Shown: positions 46,308 through 56,420 of the stretch, in pieces
Position numbering within the stretch: position 1 is the first letter of the stretch
How the letters are laid out: each line of letters opens with the position of its first letter
Source of the DNA: Pirellulaceae bacterium
GTDB lineage: Bacteria; Planctomycetota; Planctomycetia; Pirellulales; Pirellulaceae
Assembly (NCBI GenBank): GCA_022448645.1
Contig: JAKVBZ010000024.1
Span: forward strand, 1 to 59,861
Reading direction: 5' to 3'
Length of the DNA: 59,861 nt
Position numbers and translations under genes: made by a program
Notes under the pieces: generated by a model
Seen by the model: only the letters and a program-made list of their open reading frames with translations
The model's database searches: none
What the model was told of the DNA's origin: nothing

Positions 46308-48500
46308 TCACAGGTACCATTCTGCAAAACGCAGGATATCTAGTCCAATCACGAATACCATGAGTAGGAGTATCAAGGCGAGCCCGACCAGCGTAGCCTG
46401 AAACTGAAGTTTTTCATTGAGCGGTTTGCCGGTGATGCCTTCGACGGCGAGAAATAACATATGCCCGCCGTCCAAGACGGGAATTGGAAGGAAATTGATC
46501 ACTGCCAGGTTAGCACTGAGTAACGTTAAGAAAAGGAGAAAGCGGCCAATTCCTTGAGATGCTTCGCTTCCTGCCGCCGCCACGATCATGGCAGGGCCGC
46601 CCAGTTTGGTGGGCGATATTTCGTTGGTGACGATCTTGCGCAGCACCGTGATGACTTTCGTTAGATCTCCCCAGGTTTGTTCGAGACCCATCGCAGCCGC
46701 AGTTTTCCACGCTTGGACTTGTAAAGGTTCACTCACCGTTTCGAAGATGAGCCCTCGGTCTTCCCAGAACCATTCGTCCGATTCGACGGCCGCTAAATTC
46801 ACTGTCTTGGTGGTTCCATCCTGTTGACGGATTTTCATGTTGAGTGTGGTTTGAGGTCGGAGGTATTGCATTCTGGAAAAAACATAGGGCCAGTTTTTAC
46901 TTTCTTCACTAATCGAAACGGCATCCAAGGCTCCTGTCTGACGGCGTTCCATTCGATTTTCCTGACGGTCGTTGTTTTTCGGCACAAACGTGACTTCTAC
47001 AATTTCGTCTTGAGGTTGCAAGCCGGCTTTCGCCGCAGGACTGTTTGGTTCCACGTCGACGACTTGACCCGAGACGGAATAGACGACCCCAATCGCTTCG
47101 GCTGCGACGGGCATGAATTGGCTGAAGCTATAGAGACGAGTGGACAACGGTTTGCTGGGTCTCAATTGGACTTGATGTTGCTCTCCGTCTCGCAACAGTT
47201 CTAGATCAACCACTTGGCCGGCTAGTTGGCTTAGAATTTTGGGAAGAATCATGGGATCGACCACAGGTTGGCCATTGACGGATTTGATCAAATCCCCCTT
47301 TTGTATTCCAGCATCGTGCGCCGGCGATCCGTGGCGAACGCTTGTGATGGGCCCTGTTCGCATGATCAAGCCGAGTCGACGGAGAGGGCGTCGAGGTACC
47401 ACGATGTCGTGTTTTTCGATCGGTTCGTCGGGACCTTCCAGCTGACGTTCGACGGTAAGAGTCACGTCTTGATTGGACAGTTGTGCCAGGCGGGCTTGCA
47501 ATAGGAATCCGTCTTCGACCCCTTCACCATTGACGGCAATCACTTGGTCTCCGGCTTGGACTTGGTCTGCTGATTCTTCTGGTTGGTTTTCCGTTTCGTT
47601 TTCTTCTTGTTCATCGAACACATTGCCACGCAAGACGTTCGAGTACGCCGGCGAGACGCCGATCTTGGGAGAATCTTTACTACTGCTTCCAATGAAATTA
47701 GTGGGTTTGAGATTAAACCAGATTTGCTCGTCGCCACGTTCAATCAGGAACTCGAGTTCCTTGTTGGCTCCAGAAAAAAGTACTTTACTCTGTAAATCGT
47801 TGTGAAAACGCAGCTGTTGATTAGCTTCTCCTTCACGACCGATTTGGATGATGCGGTCCCCCGGCAACAAACCGGCTTCCCAAGCGGAATAACCCGGCAT
47901 GGCGCTGCCAATAAGGCAAGGGGTGTAGGTGGTGCCCAGCCGAAAGGCAATGGTGGCAAAAATGGCGGCGAAAATCACGTTCATGATGACGCCAGCTGAG
48001 ATGATGCTCATGCGGTAGGGAACTGGTTTGGCCGGATAACTACGCGGGTCCAGCTGCAGTTCTGATTCGTTCACGTTTTCCGAATCACCGCCGGTTGTAT
48101 CACTGGAAATTGGCTGGTCTGCCGTGTTTGACGAAGTATCCTCGTCCGAATCGCCAACCTTGATTCGGTCAGCTTCCTTTTGGTAGTTGGCCGGATTGTC
48201 GTCTTGGCCCAGCATCTTGACATAGCCACCCAGCGGGATGATACCGATGCCGTATTCTGTTTCTCCCCACTGGAATTTACCCAATGTACGAGGTAATTGG
48301 ATGGGACCGATCTTGATCGGTGCGTCGAATCCAACATAGAACTTTTCACACTTCACTCCGCACATCTTGGCGACGAGAAAGTGTCCTAGTTCATGGACAA
48401 AGATGACCATGCCCAGCCCGAAGGCGACCTTCAACATAACCAGCAGGCCTTGGGGGGTGAACAGATAAGGCAGGTCGGCGAAAACCAGGCACATTTCCAC
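46308..48500 (-). CDS. rseP: Site-2 membrane protease RseP with PDZ domains
   Basis: This is an M50 intramembrane zinc protease (regulated intramembrane proteolysis, for instance of anti-sigma factors). The zinc motif HELGH lies near residue 38 in the first membrane segment (GLGMVIFVHELGHFLVAKMCG), and the third ligand in PIPVLDGGHMLFL near the C-terminus. At least three PDZ regions lie between, e.g. SAWEAGLLPGDRIIQIG, SPAHDAGIQKGDLIKSVNG and SPAAKAGLQPQDEIVEV. At 730 residues it is much longer than the usual 450, with an acidic insert after the first segment. The GTG at 48500 is favoured by GAGGAG seven bases upstream. It is downstream of dxr, the common arrangement. Confidence 0.93.
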   Translation of the reverse strand: MEMCLVFADLPYLFTPQGLLVMLKVAFGLGMVIFVHELGHFLVAKMCGVKCEKFYVGFDAPIKIGPIQLPRTLGKFQWGETEYGIGIIPLGGYVKMLGQDDNPANYQKEADRIKVGDSDEDTSSNTADQPISSDTTGGDSENVNESELQLDPRSYPAKPVPYRMSIISAGVIMNVIFAAIFATIAFRLGTTYTPCLIGSAMPGYSAWEAGLLPGDRIIQIGREGEANQQLRFHNDLQSKVLFSGANKELEFLIERGDEQIWFNLKPTNFIGSSSKDSPKIGVSPAYSNVLRGNVFDEQEENETENQPEESADQVQAGDQVIAVNGEGVEDGFLLQARLAQLSNQDVTLTVERQLEGPDEPIEKHDIVVPRRPLRRLGLIMRTGPITSVRHGSPAHDAGIQKGDLIKSVNGQPVVDPMILPKILSQLAGQVVDLELLRDGEQHQVQLRPSKPLSTRLYSFSQFMPVAAEAIGVVYSVSGQVVDVEPNSPAAKAGLQPQDEIVEVTFVPKNNDRQENRMERRQTGALDAVSISEESKNWPYVFSRMQYLRPQTTLNMKIRQQDGTTKTVNLAAVESDEWFWEDRGLIFETVSEPLQVQAWKTAAAMGLEQTWGDLTKVITVLRKIVTNEISPTKLGGPAMIVAAAGSEASQGIGRFLLFLTLLSANLAVINFLPIPVLDGGHMLFLAVEGITGKPLNEKLQFQATLVGLALILLLMVFVIGLDILRFAEWYL

Positions 48501-48591
48501 GTTTTATCTCCTCAGTTAGTCTTCCAAGTTCGCGTCTTCTAAAAAACTGCCAGTAGGTAGTTATCGAGTGAGACGCGCAAATATTTTAGGC

Positions 48592-49755
48592 TCAAGCTAC
48601 AGCTTGTTGTTCGATTTCTTTTCTAGCCCATTGATCGATTTCTAAAACACGTTGGAGTGTCGGATGTGATTCGAAGTCGTGGTGTTCCAAGACGGCTCGA
48701 CAGGCGGGCACAATATCGTGATATGCTAGTCGTGATTCCAGGAAGCAAGCTACGGCAGCTTCATTCGCTGCGTTGAGCACTGCTCCCGCTGTCCCGCCTT
48801 GCATGGCTACTTCCAGGCCAAGTTTGAGTGCTGGAAACCGGTCGAAATCAGGAGGTCCGAATTCCATGGTGTGTAGCTGTTGCCAATCCATGCGGGTTGC
48901 TGGTCCTGGCCACCGTTGGGGAAATGTCAAGGCATACTGGATCGGCAGTTTCATGTCGGGTGGACTCAGTTGAGCCATGACCGAGCCGTCAATGTATTCG
49001 ACCATCGAATGCACGATCGACTGAGGATGAATCACGACGTCGATTTGGTCTGGACGCAATTGGAATAGCCAGCGAGCCTCGATGATCTCTAATGCCTTGT
49101 TCATCATGGTCGCTGAATCCACCGTAATTTTGGGACCCATGTTCCAGGTTGGGTGTTCCAGAGCTTGTTCCACGGTGACGTTCGCCAGCTGGTCTTGCGA
49201 GTATTGTCGAAATGGGCCACCGCTGGCGGTCAGGATGACTCGGCGGACGTCTTCACGTCGGCCAGCTTGAAGTGCCTGAAACAGGGCGCTATGTTCGCTG
49301 TCGATGGGTACGATTCGGGCGCCTCGATCTGCAGCTAGCCGGGTAGCTAAAGGGCCGGCTGCCACTAAGGTTTCTTTGTTCGCTAAAGCCACCGTTTTAC
49401 CGGCCTCAAGTGCTGCCCACGTGCTTTGCAATCCGGCACTTCCTACAATGGCAGCCACTACGACGTGCACCTCCGGGTCGGTGGCGTTTTCGACCAGACC
49501 GTCCGGGCCTGTCACCAGTTCTGTCTCTGTGGGCAAGGCCGAAAAGTCATGTTGTTGAGCACAGTCTGGATCGGCGACGACCAACCGCTTGGGATGATGT
49601 TCACAAGATTGGCGAATGGCGTCTTCAACACGCCGGTATGTGGACAATGAGACGACTTTGATCCGCCCAGCAGATGCACCGATGACTTCCAGTGTACTGG
49701 TGCCAATACTTCCAGTTGACCCCAGCACGGCAACGTTAATTGGCGAATCAGTCAT
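48592..49755 (-). CDS. dxr: 1-deoxy-D-xylulose 5-phosphate reductoisomerase
   Basis: Dxr is the second enzyme of the MEP isoprenoid pathway. Seen: NADPH motif VLGSTGSIGTSTLEVI, LANKETLVAAG, PIDSEHSALFQAL, TASGGPFR and WNMGPKITVDSATMMNKALEIIEA, which supply the metal and substrate site. Length 387 is normal. It is the first gene of a dxr-rseP pair with 91 nt between, and it is divergent from ftsH. Confidence 0.96.
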   Translation of the reverse strand: MTDSPINVAVLGSTGSIGTSTLEVIGASAGRIKVVSLSTYRRVEDAIRQSCEHHPKRLVVADPDCAQQHDFSALPTETELVTGPDGLVENATDPEVHVVVAAIVGSAGLQSTWAALEAGKTVALANKETLVAAGPLATRLAADRGARIVPIDSEHSALFQALQAGRREDVRRVILTASGGPFRQYSQDQLANVTVEQALEHPTWNMGPKITVDSATMMNKALEIIEARWLFQLRPDQIDVVIHPQSIVHSMVEYIDGSVMAQLSPPDMKLPIQYALTFPQRWPGPATRMDWQQLHTMEFGPPDFDRFPALKLGLEVAMQGGTAGAVLNAANEAAVACFLESRLAYHDIVPACRAVLEHHDFESHPTLQRVLEIDQWARKEIEQQAVA

Positions 49756-50040
49756 GGATGGTTGTGACGGTTATGTTACAGACGAATGAAGGGGCACGTG
49801 GGTGGGACGTGACCTGCATCCATGCAATGGATAAATGTCCAGATCTCACCTGCACTTCAGTGGCTCCTATTGTCCGTTTTTTTCGGGTGAAACCAAGTTT
49901 TCCAGTGTTGGGGAGATTCTAGAACCGCTACATTCGGATTACAAGGCGGACTCGCGGTGGGAGGCCTGCACCAAGGCTGCTCTTGACGAGTCTGGGTGTA
50001 TAATGAGAGTTTAGAACACGACAGCCGAGGGCAAATCGCA

Positions 50041-52143
50041 ATGGACCAAGATAACGATTCTGGACGCAGGGATTCTGAAAACAGGGGTCCCCTGGCAGGT
50101 GGGTTTATATGGTACCTGGTGGCGATTGGAGTGGCTTTTATCTTTTTGGCCCTGTTCATCGTCAATTCGGCTGGTCACCGCATGGGCTTCACGGATTTCG
50201 AAAAACTGGTCCGTCAATGTCGATACGTTGACAATCAAGAGCAGGTTCAGGGCGAGCAGAAGCGGCGGGAATTGGACGAGAATGCGTTCTTGATCGTCAA
50301 AGAGGGTGAAAATAAGGTCGAATATCGTGACTTGGACAAAGTCGTTATCCACGAGACTCGCATTACCGCAAAAGTGACGCGGCAAGTGCTAGAACGGAAT
50401 GGAAAAGCGTTATCGAGTGAAAAGGACCCCCCCAAAAAGGACGTCTCGATCTATGTTCACAAGAGTGACAACGAAGAAAGTGAGCAGCGGCTGACTCGGA
50501 CTCTGGAGCTGGCTCATATCGATTACGAATATGCCAAAGGCCCAGATTTTTTTGCAAATTACGGCTTTATGCTGGTGATGTTTGGTCTGCTTTTGGTGTT
50601 CTTCTTTCTCATGATGCGCCGTATCGGCGGGGCAGGTTCGCCAATGGCCTTTGGCCGCAGCCGAGGTCGAATGTATGCCCAAGAAGATCTCGGCGTTACA
50701 TTTGACGATGTTGCGGGGATCGACGAAGCCGTGGAAGAAGTTCGTGAAGTCGTCGACTTCCTGCAGTCTCCGGAAAAATATCAGCGGCTGGGTGGTAGGA
50801 TTCCCAAGGGCGTTTTGCTCGTGGGTCCTCCGGGGACCGGGAAAACGTTGTTAGCTAAGGCGATTGCCGGAGAAGCAGGGGTACCTTTCTTTAGTCTGTC
50901 CGGTTCTGACTTTGTAGAAATGTTCGTCGGCGTGGGTGCTGCTCGAGTCCGGGATATGTTCCGTCAAGCCGAAGGCAAATCCCCATGTATCATTTTCATC
51001 GATGAGCTAGATGCACTCGGGAAAACGCGAGGTACGAGTGTTGTCGGAGGCCATGACGAACGTGAGCAAACATTGAACGCGCTGTTGGTAGAGATGGACG
51101 GATTTGATTCGAACAACGGTGTCATCGTCATGGCAGCTACCAACCGACCAGAGATGTTGGATCCCGCATTGTTGCGTCCCGGACGATTTGATCGAAATGT
51201 GCTTGTGGATCGACCGGATGTGAAAGGTCGGGAGGAGATCCTGAAGGTTCACGTCAAGAACGTCAAACTGGATCCGACCGTTGATCTAAAACAAGTTGCG
51301 TCGATCTGCTCCGGATTCGCCGGCGCCGATTTGGCGAACCTGGTGAATGAAGCGGCGTTGTTGGCTGCACGGCTGGAAAAACAATCGGTCAGTTTGGCGG
51401 AGTTCAACGAAGCAGTTGAACGTGTGACGGCTGGACTGGAAAAGAAACAGCGGTTAATGAACGAGGACGAAAAACAGCGGGTCGCATATCACGAAAGTGG
51501 GCACGCACTGGTGGCCTATAGCTTGCCGAACACAGATCCCGTTCACAAGGTTTCTATCATTCCTCGTGGCATCGCGGCACTCGGATATACCATGCAACGT
51601 CCAGTTGGTGACCGATTTCTACTGACACAAGGAGAGCTGGAGAGTCGTATCCAAGTATTGCTTGCCGGTACTATGGCCGAAGAACTCACCTACGAAGATA
51701 TTTCAACAGGTGCTCAGAACGATTTGGAACGCTGCACCGAAATTGCTCGTGCTATGGTCACTGAGTATGGGATGAGCCGCTTAGGGAGAGTCAATTTTCG
51801 AGAATCTACGCAGAATGCGTTTCTCCCTGGTGCGGGCGAAGAACGAAATCGCAGTTATAGTGAACGCACTGCTCACGAGATCGATGAAGAGGTCAAGCGG
51901 ATCATTGATGATGGCATCGAGCGTGTGCGACACATACTAGAAGCCCGACGTGATGCGCTCAAAGCCTTGGCCCAGGAACTGATCGAACATGAAGTGATCG
52001 ATTCCGATGAGCTTCAACAGGTCATTGAGGAAAATTCTCACGGGCCACTTATCGTTCCTGGTACGGTGAGTTCCTCCAAGCGGGGTGCGACGGAAACGTC
52101 CACCGATGTTTCCGACGGCGGAACAGCCGAAAGTGGTGCCTGA
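50041..52143 (+). CDS. ftsH: ATP-dependent zinc metalloprotease FtsH
   Basis: FtsH is a membrane-anchored AAA+ protease that degrades damaged or regulatory proteins. The 700-residue protein has two membrane segments ([20 protein letters not shown] and [19 protein letters not shown]), Walker A GPPGTGKT (about 262-269), the pore loop [13 protein letters not shown], Walker [11 protein letters not shown], the SRH ([20 protein letters not shown]) and the zinc motif HESGH (about 483-487). A low-complexity tail closes the protein. The ATG at 50041 is chosen, behind CGAGGG; the frame opens at 49996. Confidence 0.96.
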   Translation: MDQDNDSGRRDSENRGPLAGGFIWYLVAIGVAFIFLALFIVNSAGHRMGFTDFEKLVRQCRYVDNQEQVQGEQKRRELDENAFLIVKEGENKVEYRDLDKVVIHETRITAKVTRQVLERNGKALSSEKDPPKKDVSIYVHKSDNEESEQRLTRTLELAHIDYEYAKGPDFFANYGFMLVMFGLLLVFFFLMMRRIGGAGSPMAFGRSRGRMYAQEDLGVTFDDVAGIDEAVEEVREVVDFLQSPEKYQRLGGRIPKGVLLVGPPGTGKTLLAKAIAGEAGVPFFSLSGSDFVEMFVGVGAARVRDMFRQAEGKSPCIIFIDELDALGKTRGTSVVGGHDEREQTLNALLVEMDGFDSNNGVIVMAATNRPEMLDPALLRPGRFDRNVLVDRPDVKGREEILKVHVKNVKLDPTVDLKQVASICSGFAGADLANLVNEAALLAARLEKQSVSLAEFNEAVERVTAGLEKKQRLMNEDEKQRVAYHESGHALVAYSLPNTDPVHKVSIIPRGIAALGYTMQRPVGDRFLLTQGELESRIQVLLAGTMAEELTYEDISTGAQNDLERCTEIARAMVTEYGMSRLGRVNFRESTQNAFLPGAGEERNRSYSERTAHEIDEEVKRIIDDGIERVRHILEARRDALKALAQELIEHEVIDSDELQQVIEENSHGPLIVPGTVSSSKRGATETSTDVSDGGTAESGA

Positions 52144-52292
52144 TCCTTTTTCCGGGCGTTTTGATTTGGTGTTCCGGAGCTGTTGCCTTTCGGTAGAAGC
52201 GTAACGGCAATTGCAACGACTTTCATTGCCCGCGCTGGGCGTGCCATGACCTTGTATTATGCTACGTCGTTGGGTCGTCCGCTAAACGACGC

Positions 52293-53111
52293 TCAATGTG
52301 GACGGTGACAGGTCGCGTAAATTTGCCCGGCCAGGAATTCTTTTAAAAACTGGCTGCGTCGAAACAGTTTCAGGATTGTATCTTTGTAGCGTGTCTCTCG
52401 GAATATCCGATGGAGTGGATAGGTGCCTTCGAGCCAAATCTCGTCGACGACAAAATCGGCGTTTTGCAGGTGTCTTCGTAGTTCCCCACGCGACTGTTCG
52501 CTGGGATGGTAGTCGCCGCGGGCACCGGCCGTCATTTCATCCCGCAAGTCGGCAGGCAAACGGACTCCCCACAACCAAGAAAGATGGGACAACAACGGTA
52601 CGGTCCAATCCACCAAAAGGCGATTCGGTTGGGTGTGAATAAGGAGACGACCTCCCGGTCGGAGGATGCGAAAAGATTCCTGCAGCACAATGCCGATTTG
52701 TGGCCGAGGAATGTGTTCAATGACGTCCGACATCACAACAGCGTCGAACTGTCTGTTTTTCAACGGCAGATTGTCGAGTGTGGCGTGGACGACCTGCAAG
52801 CGATCGCTACCGTTGATATCTAGATTCTGATTTGCGATCCATTGCTGGCTTGCTTCTTGGAGTAGTTGTAGGGCAACAGGTGAACCGTCCACGGCCACGA
52901 CATGAGCACCGCAAGCTGCTGCACGGATGGCCACTTCGCCCCGTCCGCATCCCAAATCGGCGATCTTTTCACCGGCCGCTGGAGACAGTAACCGTAGGCA
53001 TTTGGTTAATCGTCGAGACGGTTTTTGTCCCCAATTCTTTTGGAATTCCTGAAAACCCTCACAGTCCTCCAGGTAGTATTCTCGGCTGTAGAGTTCTTCC
53101 AGGTTGATCAT
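52293..53111 (-). CDS. SAM-dependent methyltransferase
   Basis: The 272-residue protein has a class I methyltransferase core: motif I KIADLGCGRGEVAIRAAACG, HVVAVDGSPVAL, the acceptor strand FDAVVMSDVIEHIPRPQ and RILRPGGRLLIHTQPN. The C-terminal third contains hydrophobic and Arg-rich parts. Substrate cannot be named. The ATG at 53111 lies 8 nt after the stop of glgX and gives a normal start (MINLEELYSREYY); the frame opens at 53138. Co-transcribed with glgX. Confidence 0.85.
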   Translation of the reverse strand: MINLEELYSREYYLEDCEGFQEFQKNWGQKPSRRLTKCLRLLSPAAGEKIADLGCGRGEVAIRAAACGAHVVAVDGSPVALQLLQEASQQWIANQNLDINGSDRLQVVHATLDNLPLKNRQFDAVVMSDVIEHIPRPQIGIVLQESFRILRPGGRLLIHTQPNRLLVDWTVPLLSHLSWLWGVRLPADLRDEMTAGARGDYHPSEQSRGELRRHLQNADFVVDEIWLEGTYPLHRIFRETRYKDTILKLFRRSQFLKEFLAGQIYATCHRPH

Positions 53112-53119
53112 GTTGATTG

Positions 53120-55198
53120 TCAAAACGCTACATAGCAACGCATTGAACTCGCAGCGACCTTGAACTTCCCACCAGGTAGAACGGGCCCATCGGCATTAGG
53201 ATATACGTCGTGCGGTGACTCACAAGATGTATCCACCAATAGTCGCCAGCCATGATTTTTGGCAGCTGGTGGTAGCTGGAAGTAACATGCATTGTGAGAC
53301 GCATTGTACAGCTGCAGTATTTCACGTCCTGCACAAGCCGGATCGTCTTCTCGCGCAGGTGGCATGATCCAGCACATGAGCGTTTTGATATGGCCACTCC
53401 AGTCGGCTTCGGAACCGTCCGCATTCATCCAGCGGACATCAGGTTGTGATCGTCCATCCGCGGCGATGCCCTGCAGGAACGATTTGCGGCGCACTGTCGG
53501 TTGGCGACGACGAAAATCGATCAGGGCACGAACGAAATCGACCAATTCGGCGTGTTCCTCGACCAAAGTCCAGTCGAACCACGAAATGTCGTTGTCCTGG
53601 CAATAGGCGTTGTTATTTCCCTTTTGAGTTCGTCGACATTCATCCCCGAACAGGATCATCGGCACGCCCTGGCTGAGCAGGAGCGTTGCCAGAGTGTTCT
53701 TGATTTGACGTAAACGAATGTCATTGACCTCTGATTTCTGAGTTGGTCCTTCGATACCGTAGTTTTCACTGTAGTTGTTGTTTTCTCCGTCACGGTTTCC
53801 TTCGCCATTGGCTTCATTGTGTTTGTCACGATGAGTCACCAGGTCGTTGAGCGTAAAGCCATCATGGGAGGTCACAAAATTAATGCTGTGATACGGATGG
53901 CGTCCGCTCTTTTCGTACAGGTCACTTGATCCGGCGATCCTGGTGGCAAAGTGTCCCAGGACGTTGTCGTCGCCACGCCAGAACATTCGTACGTCGTCGC
54001 GAAAACGACCATTCCACTCGGCCCAACGTTGGTCGCCAAACGAACCTAGCTGATAGGCACCCGCCGCATCCCACGCTTCAGCGATCATTTTGGTGTCGGC
54101 CAGTAGAGGATCTTCAGCGATCGTCTCTACCAGGGGTGGGTTCGGCACTAACTGTCCAGCGCGGTCACGGCTGAGAATCGATGCCAGGTCAAAACGAAAA
54201 CCGTCGATGTGAAAATTGTGTACCCAGTGGCGTAAGCAATGGAAAATCATTTCTCGGACGATCGGATGGTTTCCGTTGACTGTGTTTCCGCAGCCCGAGA
54301 AATTCCGATAGCGGCTACCATCGTTGTCGAGCATGTAGTACACGTGATTTTCCAGCCCCTTGAAACTGAGCGTTGGCCCTAGCTCATTGCCTTCACAGGT
54401 ATGGTTAAAGACGACATCCAAGATGACTTCAATGTCAGCTTCATGAAGGGCTCGCACCATTTCTTTAAATTCCGCCACCTGTCCACCAGGTTGCTGATCG
54501 GCTGCGTACCCTCGGTGTGGCGCGAAAAAGGCCATGGGATCATAGCCCCAATAATTGGGCTTGTCGTCGCGCCAGCCGTTCAAGTTGTTGATAGGGAACT
54601 CGTGCAACGGCATTAGCTCTACCGCTGTCACCCCTAGCGACTTTAAGTACGGGATCTTTTCGATCACCCCGCGGTACGTACCTGGGTGCTCCACTTGACT
54701 ACTGGGGCACATTGTAAAGCCCCGGACATGCATTTCGTAAATGATCGACTCGGACAAATCTCGGCGAATATGTCGATCGCCTTTCCAATCAAAATAGTCG
54801 TCGACGACGACGCATTTGGGGGGACGCAAGATACCATCTTCATTAGGCTGAAACGTACCCGCCAAAGCTTTGGCGTAAGGATCAATCAAGCGTGCTTTGC
54901 CATCAAACCACTGTCCTCGTTCCGGGTCGTAAGGTCCGTCGGCTTGAAAGTGATAGAGTTGTCCTGGGCCGATGCCTGGGATGAATAAACTCCAAATGTC
55001 TCCCCAGCGATGCGAATCGCGTTCGAAAGGGATGATTTCCACCGGTTCACGATTTGTGACGTCATCATATAAGAGCAATCGCATCGCCGTCGCGGAGCGA
55101 CTGAAAACGACAAACTGCACACCATGATCGTGTAACAGCGCGCCGTACGGTAATACGTGAGTGAAGTCGAGTTCAGGATGCGGATATGCCATGAGCAT
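53120..55198 (-). CDS. glgX: Glycogen debranching enzyme GlgX
   Basis: GlgX is an isoamylase-type enzyme of family GH13 that cuts alpha-1,6 branches of limit dextrins. The N-terminal CBM48 part shows VQFVVFSRSATAMRLLLYDD. The catalytic domain has DVVFNHTCEGNE, GFRFDLASILSRD (nucleophile Asp), MIAEAWDAAGAYQLGSF (acid Glu) and INFVTSHDGFTLNDLV (stabilising Asp). Length about 692 is usual. I chose the ATG at 55198 (MLMAYPHPE) because TTGAGG lies 8-13 nt upstream. It is followed closely by a methyltransferase gene. No other glycogen gene is in the window. Confidence 0.94.
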   Translation of the reverse strand: MLMAYPHPELDFTHVLPYGALLHDHGVQFVVFSRSATAMRLLLYDDVTNREPVEIIPFERDSHRWGDIWSLFIPGIGPGQLYHFQADGPYDPERGQWFDGKARLIDPYAKALAGTFQPNEDGILRPPKCVVVDDYFDWKGDRHIRRDLSESIIYEMHVRGFTMCPSSQVEHPGTYRGVIEKIPYLKSLGVTAVELMPLHEFPINNLNGWRDDKPNYWGYDPMAFFAPHRGYAADQQPGGQVAEFKEMVRALHEADIEVILDVVFNHTCEGNELGPTLSFKGLENHVYYMLDNDGSRYRNFSGCGNTVNGNHPIVREMIFHCLRHWVHNFHIDGFRFDLASILSRDRAGQLVPNPPLVETIAEDPLLADTKMIAEAWDAAGAYQLGSFGDQRWAEWNGRFRDDVRMFWRGDDNVLGHFATRIAGSSDLYEKSGRHPYHSINFVTSHDGFTLNDLVTHRDKHNEANGEGNRDGENNNYSENYGIEGPTQKSEVNDIRLRQIKNTLATLLLSQGVPMILFGDECRRTQKGNNNAYCQDNDISWFDWTLVEEHAELVDFVRALIDFRRRQPTVRRKSFLQGIAADGRSQPDVRWMNADGSEADWSGHIKTLMCWIMPPAREDDPACAGREILQLYNASHNACYFQLPPAAKNHGWRLLVDTSCESPHDVYPNADGPVLPGGKFKVAASSMRCYVAF

Positions 55199-55458
55199 TC
55201 GTGGTGCCTCAAGTGTCCTTGCGAATAATGAAGTCATTCCAAAGCGGTGCGAACGCGCCGCCGACAAGGTCACTTTACCAGTCCTGTCGTAGTTCAAGGA
55301 ATGGTTTAGAGGCTTACTACATCAAACTTTCATTATTTTTCCGTGCGTGATAACGCCTGGGGAAGGATTCCTATTCTTGACGAATTTCAGACCGTCCATG
55401 GAATCAGCACGACCGTTAGAGTCTAAAGCGAATTTCGCCAAAAGCGTCTCGTAGCCGG

Positions 55459-56280
55459 CTACCGGAATTTCTCGTGGCATCGATCGCACGATTCGACGAT
55501 TTCGTCAAGAGCGTTCATGGCAGCTTTCTGGTCCAACTCCTGAATGGCTTGATTTGCTCGGGCGGAAGAATCTCGCATTTCCATGCAAAATTGTCGCCAC
55601 ATCAATTCGTCTTCTTCGTCGCCACAATACGCATCGTCAAATGCGGACACGTGAGCCAGGGCGGCAAGTGTCGCGGCCAAGCCGGCCGATCTGTCTGCAG
55701 ATCGCTTGAAGCGGCGTCCCGAGACACCGCGCCGTAACGTGTTGTTTACAATCGGAACCTGCTTCATCAAGACAGACAGATCAACGCCCGAACTCTCCCA
55801 GTCGACTGACGCGGAATCTTCCTTCACAGCTAGGGCATCCTTCAATGCTTGCAAAGACTGGATAGCTTCAGCGTAATCGCCAGCGGCTTCGACAAGTGAC
55901 TGCGCCGAGCTCAACAAGGCCGAGGCCTTAAGTTCCCCAGGTTGATCGTGGTTGGCTAATACCACAGCAATGACAGCCAGCGTACTGGCGTCACGTTCGA
56001 CGTTGATTTGGCGGTCTTCGTTGTAGTCCGCTTCGTCGGCTAATTGTTTGTCCAAACGCTTTACAAAATAGGTGATTTGTTGTTCCAAATCTTTAGCAGG
56101 TGCGAATGCGGAAGGCGCCGCTTTGTCGGGTACCTCATCGGGTACCTCATCGGCCACAAGAAAGACGGCAGATCCGAACAGCAAAAACACGGTAAGGGCA
56201 AAGTACCAAATTATTTGGGCCGGTAGACGAGTCACACAATTTAGTTGCTGCAGATTCAAAAATCCTCTTCGTGACTTCAT
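55459..56280 (-). CDS. Exported cytochrome c'-like protein with C-terminal heme motif
   Basis: The 273-residue protein has an N-terminal membrane or signal segment (IIWYFALTVFLLFGSAVFLVA), a Pro/Glu repeat EVPDEVPD made by a 12-base duplication, a long four-helix-like region and a C-terminal CDRCHEKFR. The single CxxCH close to the end of a helical protein is the layout of cytochrome c'. The role could be electron transfer or gas binding. I chose the ATG at 56280 (MKSRRGFLN); it is divergent from purM. Confidence 0.75.
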   Translation of the reverse strand: MKSRRGFLNLQQLNCVTRLPAQIIWYFALTVFLLFGSAVFLVADEVPDEVPDKAAPSAFAPAKDLEQQITYFVKRLDKQLADEADYNEDRQINVERDASTLAVIAVVLANHDQPGELKASALLSSAQSLVEAAGDYAEAIQSLQALKDALAVKEDSASVDWESSGVDLSVLMKQVPIVNNTLRRGVSGRRFKRSADRSAGLAATLAALAHVSAFDDAYCGDEEDELMWRQFCMEMRDSSARANQAIQELDQKAAMNALDEIVESCDRCHEKFR

Positions 56281-56356
56281 GGTATTTCTCGAATCGTTGG
56301 GTTTCTCTGTAGGGTGAACCAGTGAATTCTGACAGGATATCTTCTTAGGCACCACG

Positions 56357-56386
56357 TTGACAATGTGATCCAGGCGCGCATACAAT
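56357..56386 (+). promoter_or_regulatory. Sigma-70 promoter for purM
   Basis: TTGACA at 56357-56362, an 18-nt spacer and TACAAT at 56381-56386. The -35 is perfect and the -10 matches 5/6. Transcription would start near 56393, giving a leader of about 28 nt before the purM ATG. Confidence 0.6.
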
Positions 56387-56420
56387 CCAAAATTCGCTCC
56401 TGCCAAATTCGGTAACCTGA

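Noticed and set aside
49983..50004. TTGACG and TATAAT before ftsH as a promoter
   Set aside because: The spacer is only 10 bases, too short for sigma-70; the TATAAT alone may be a -10 element.
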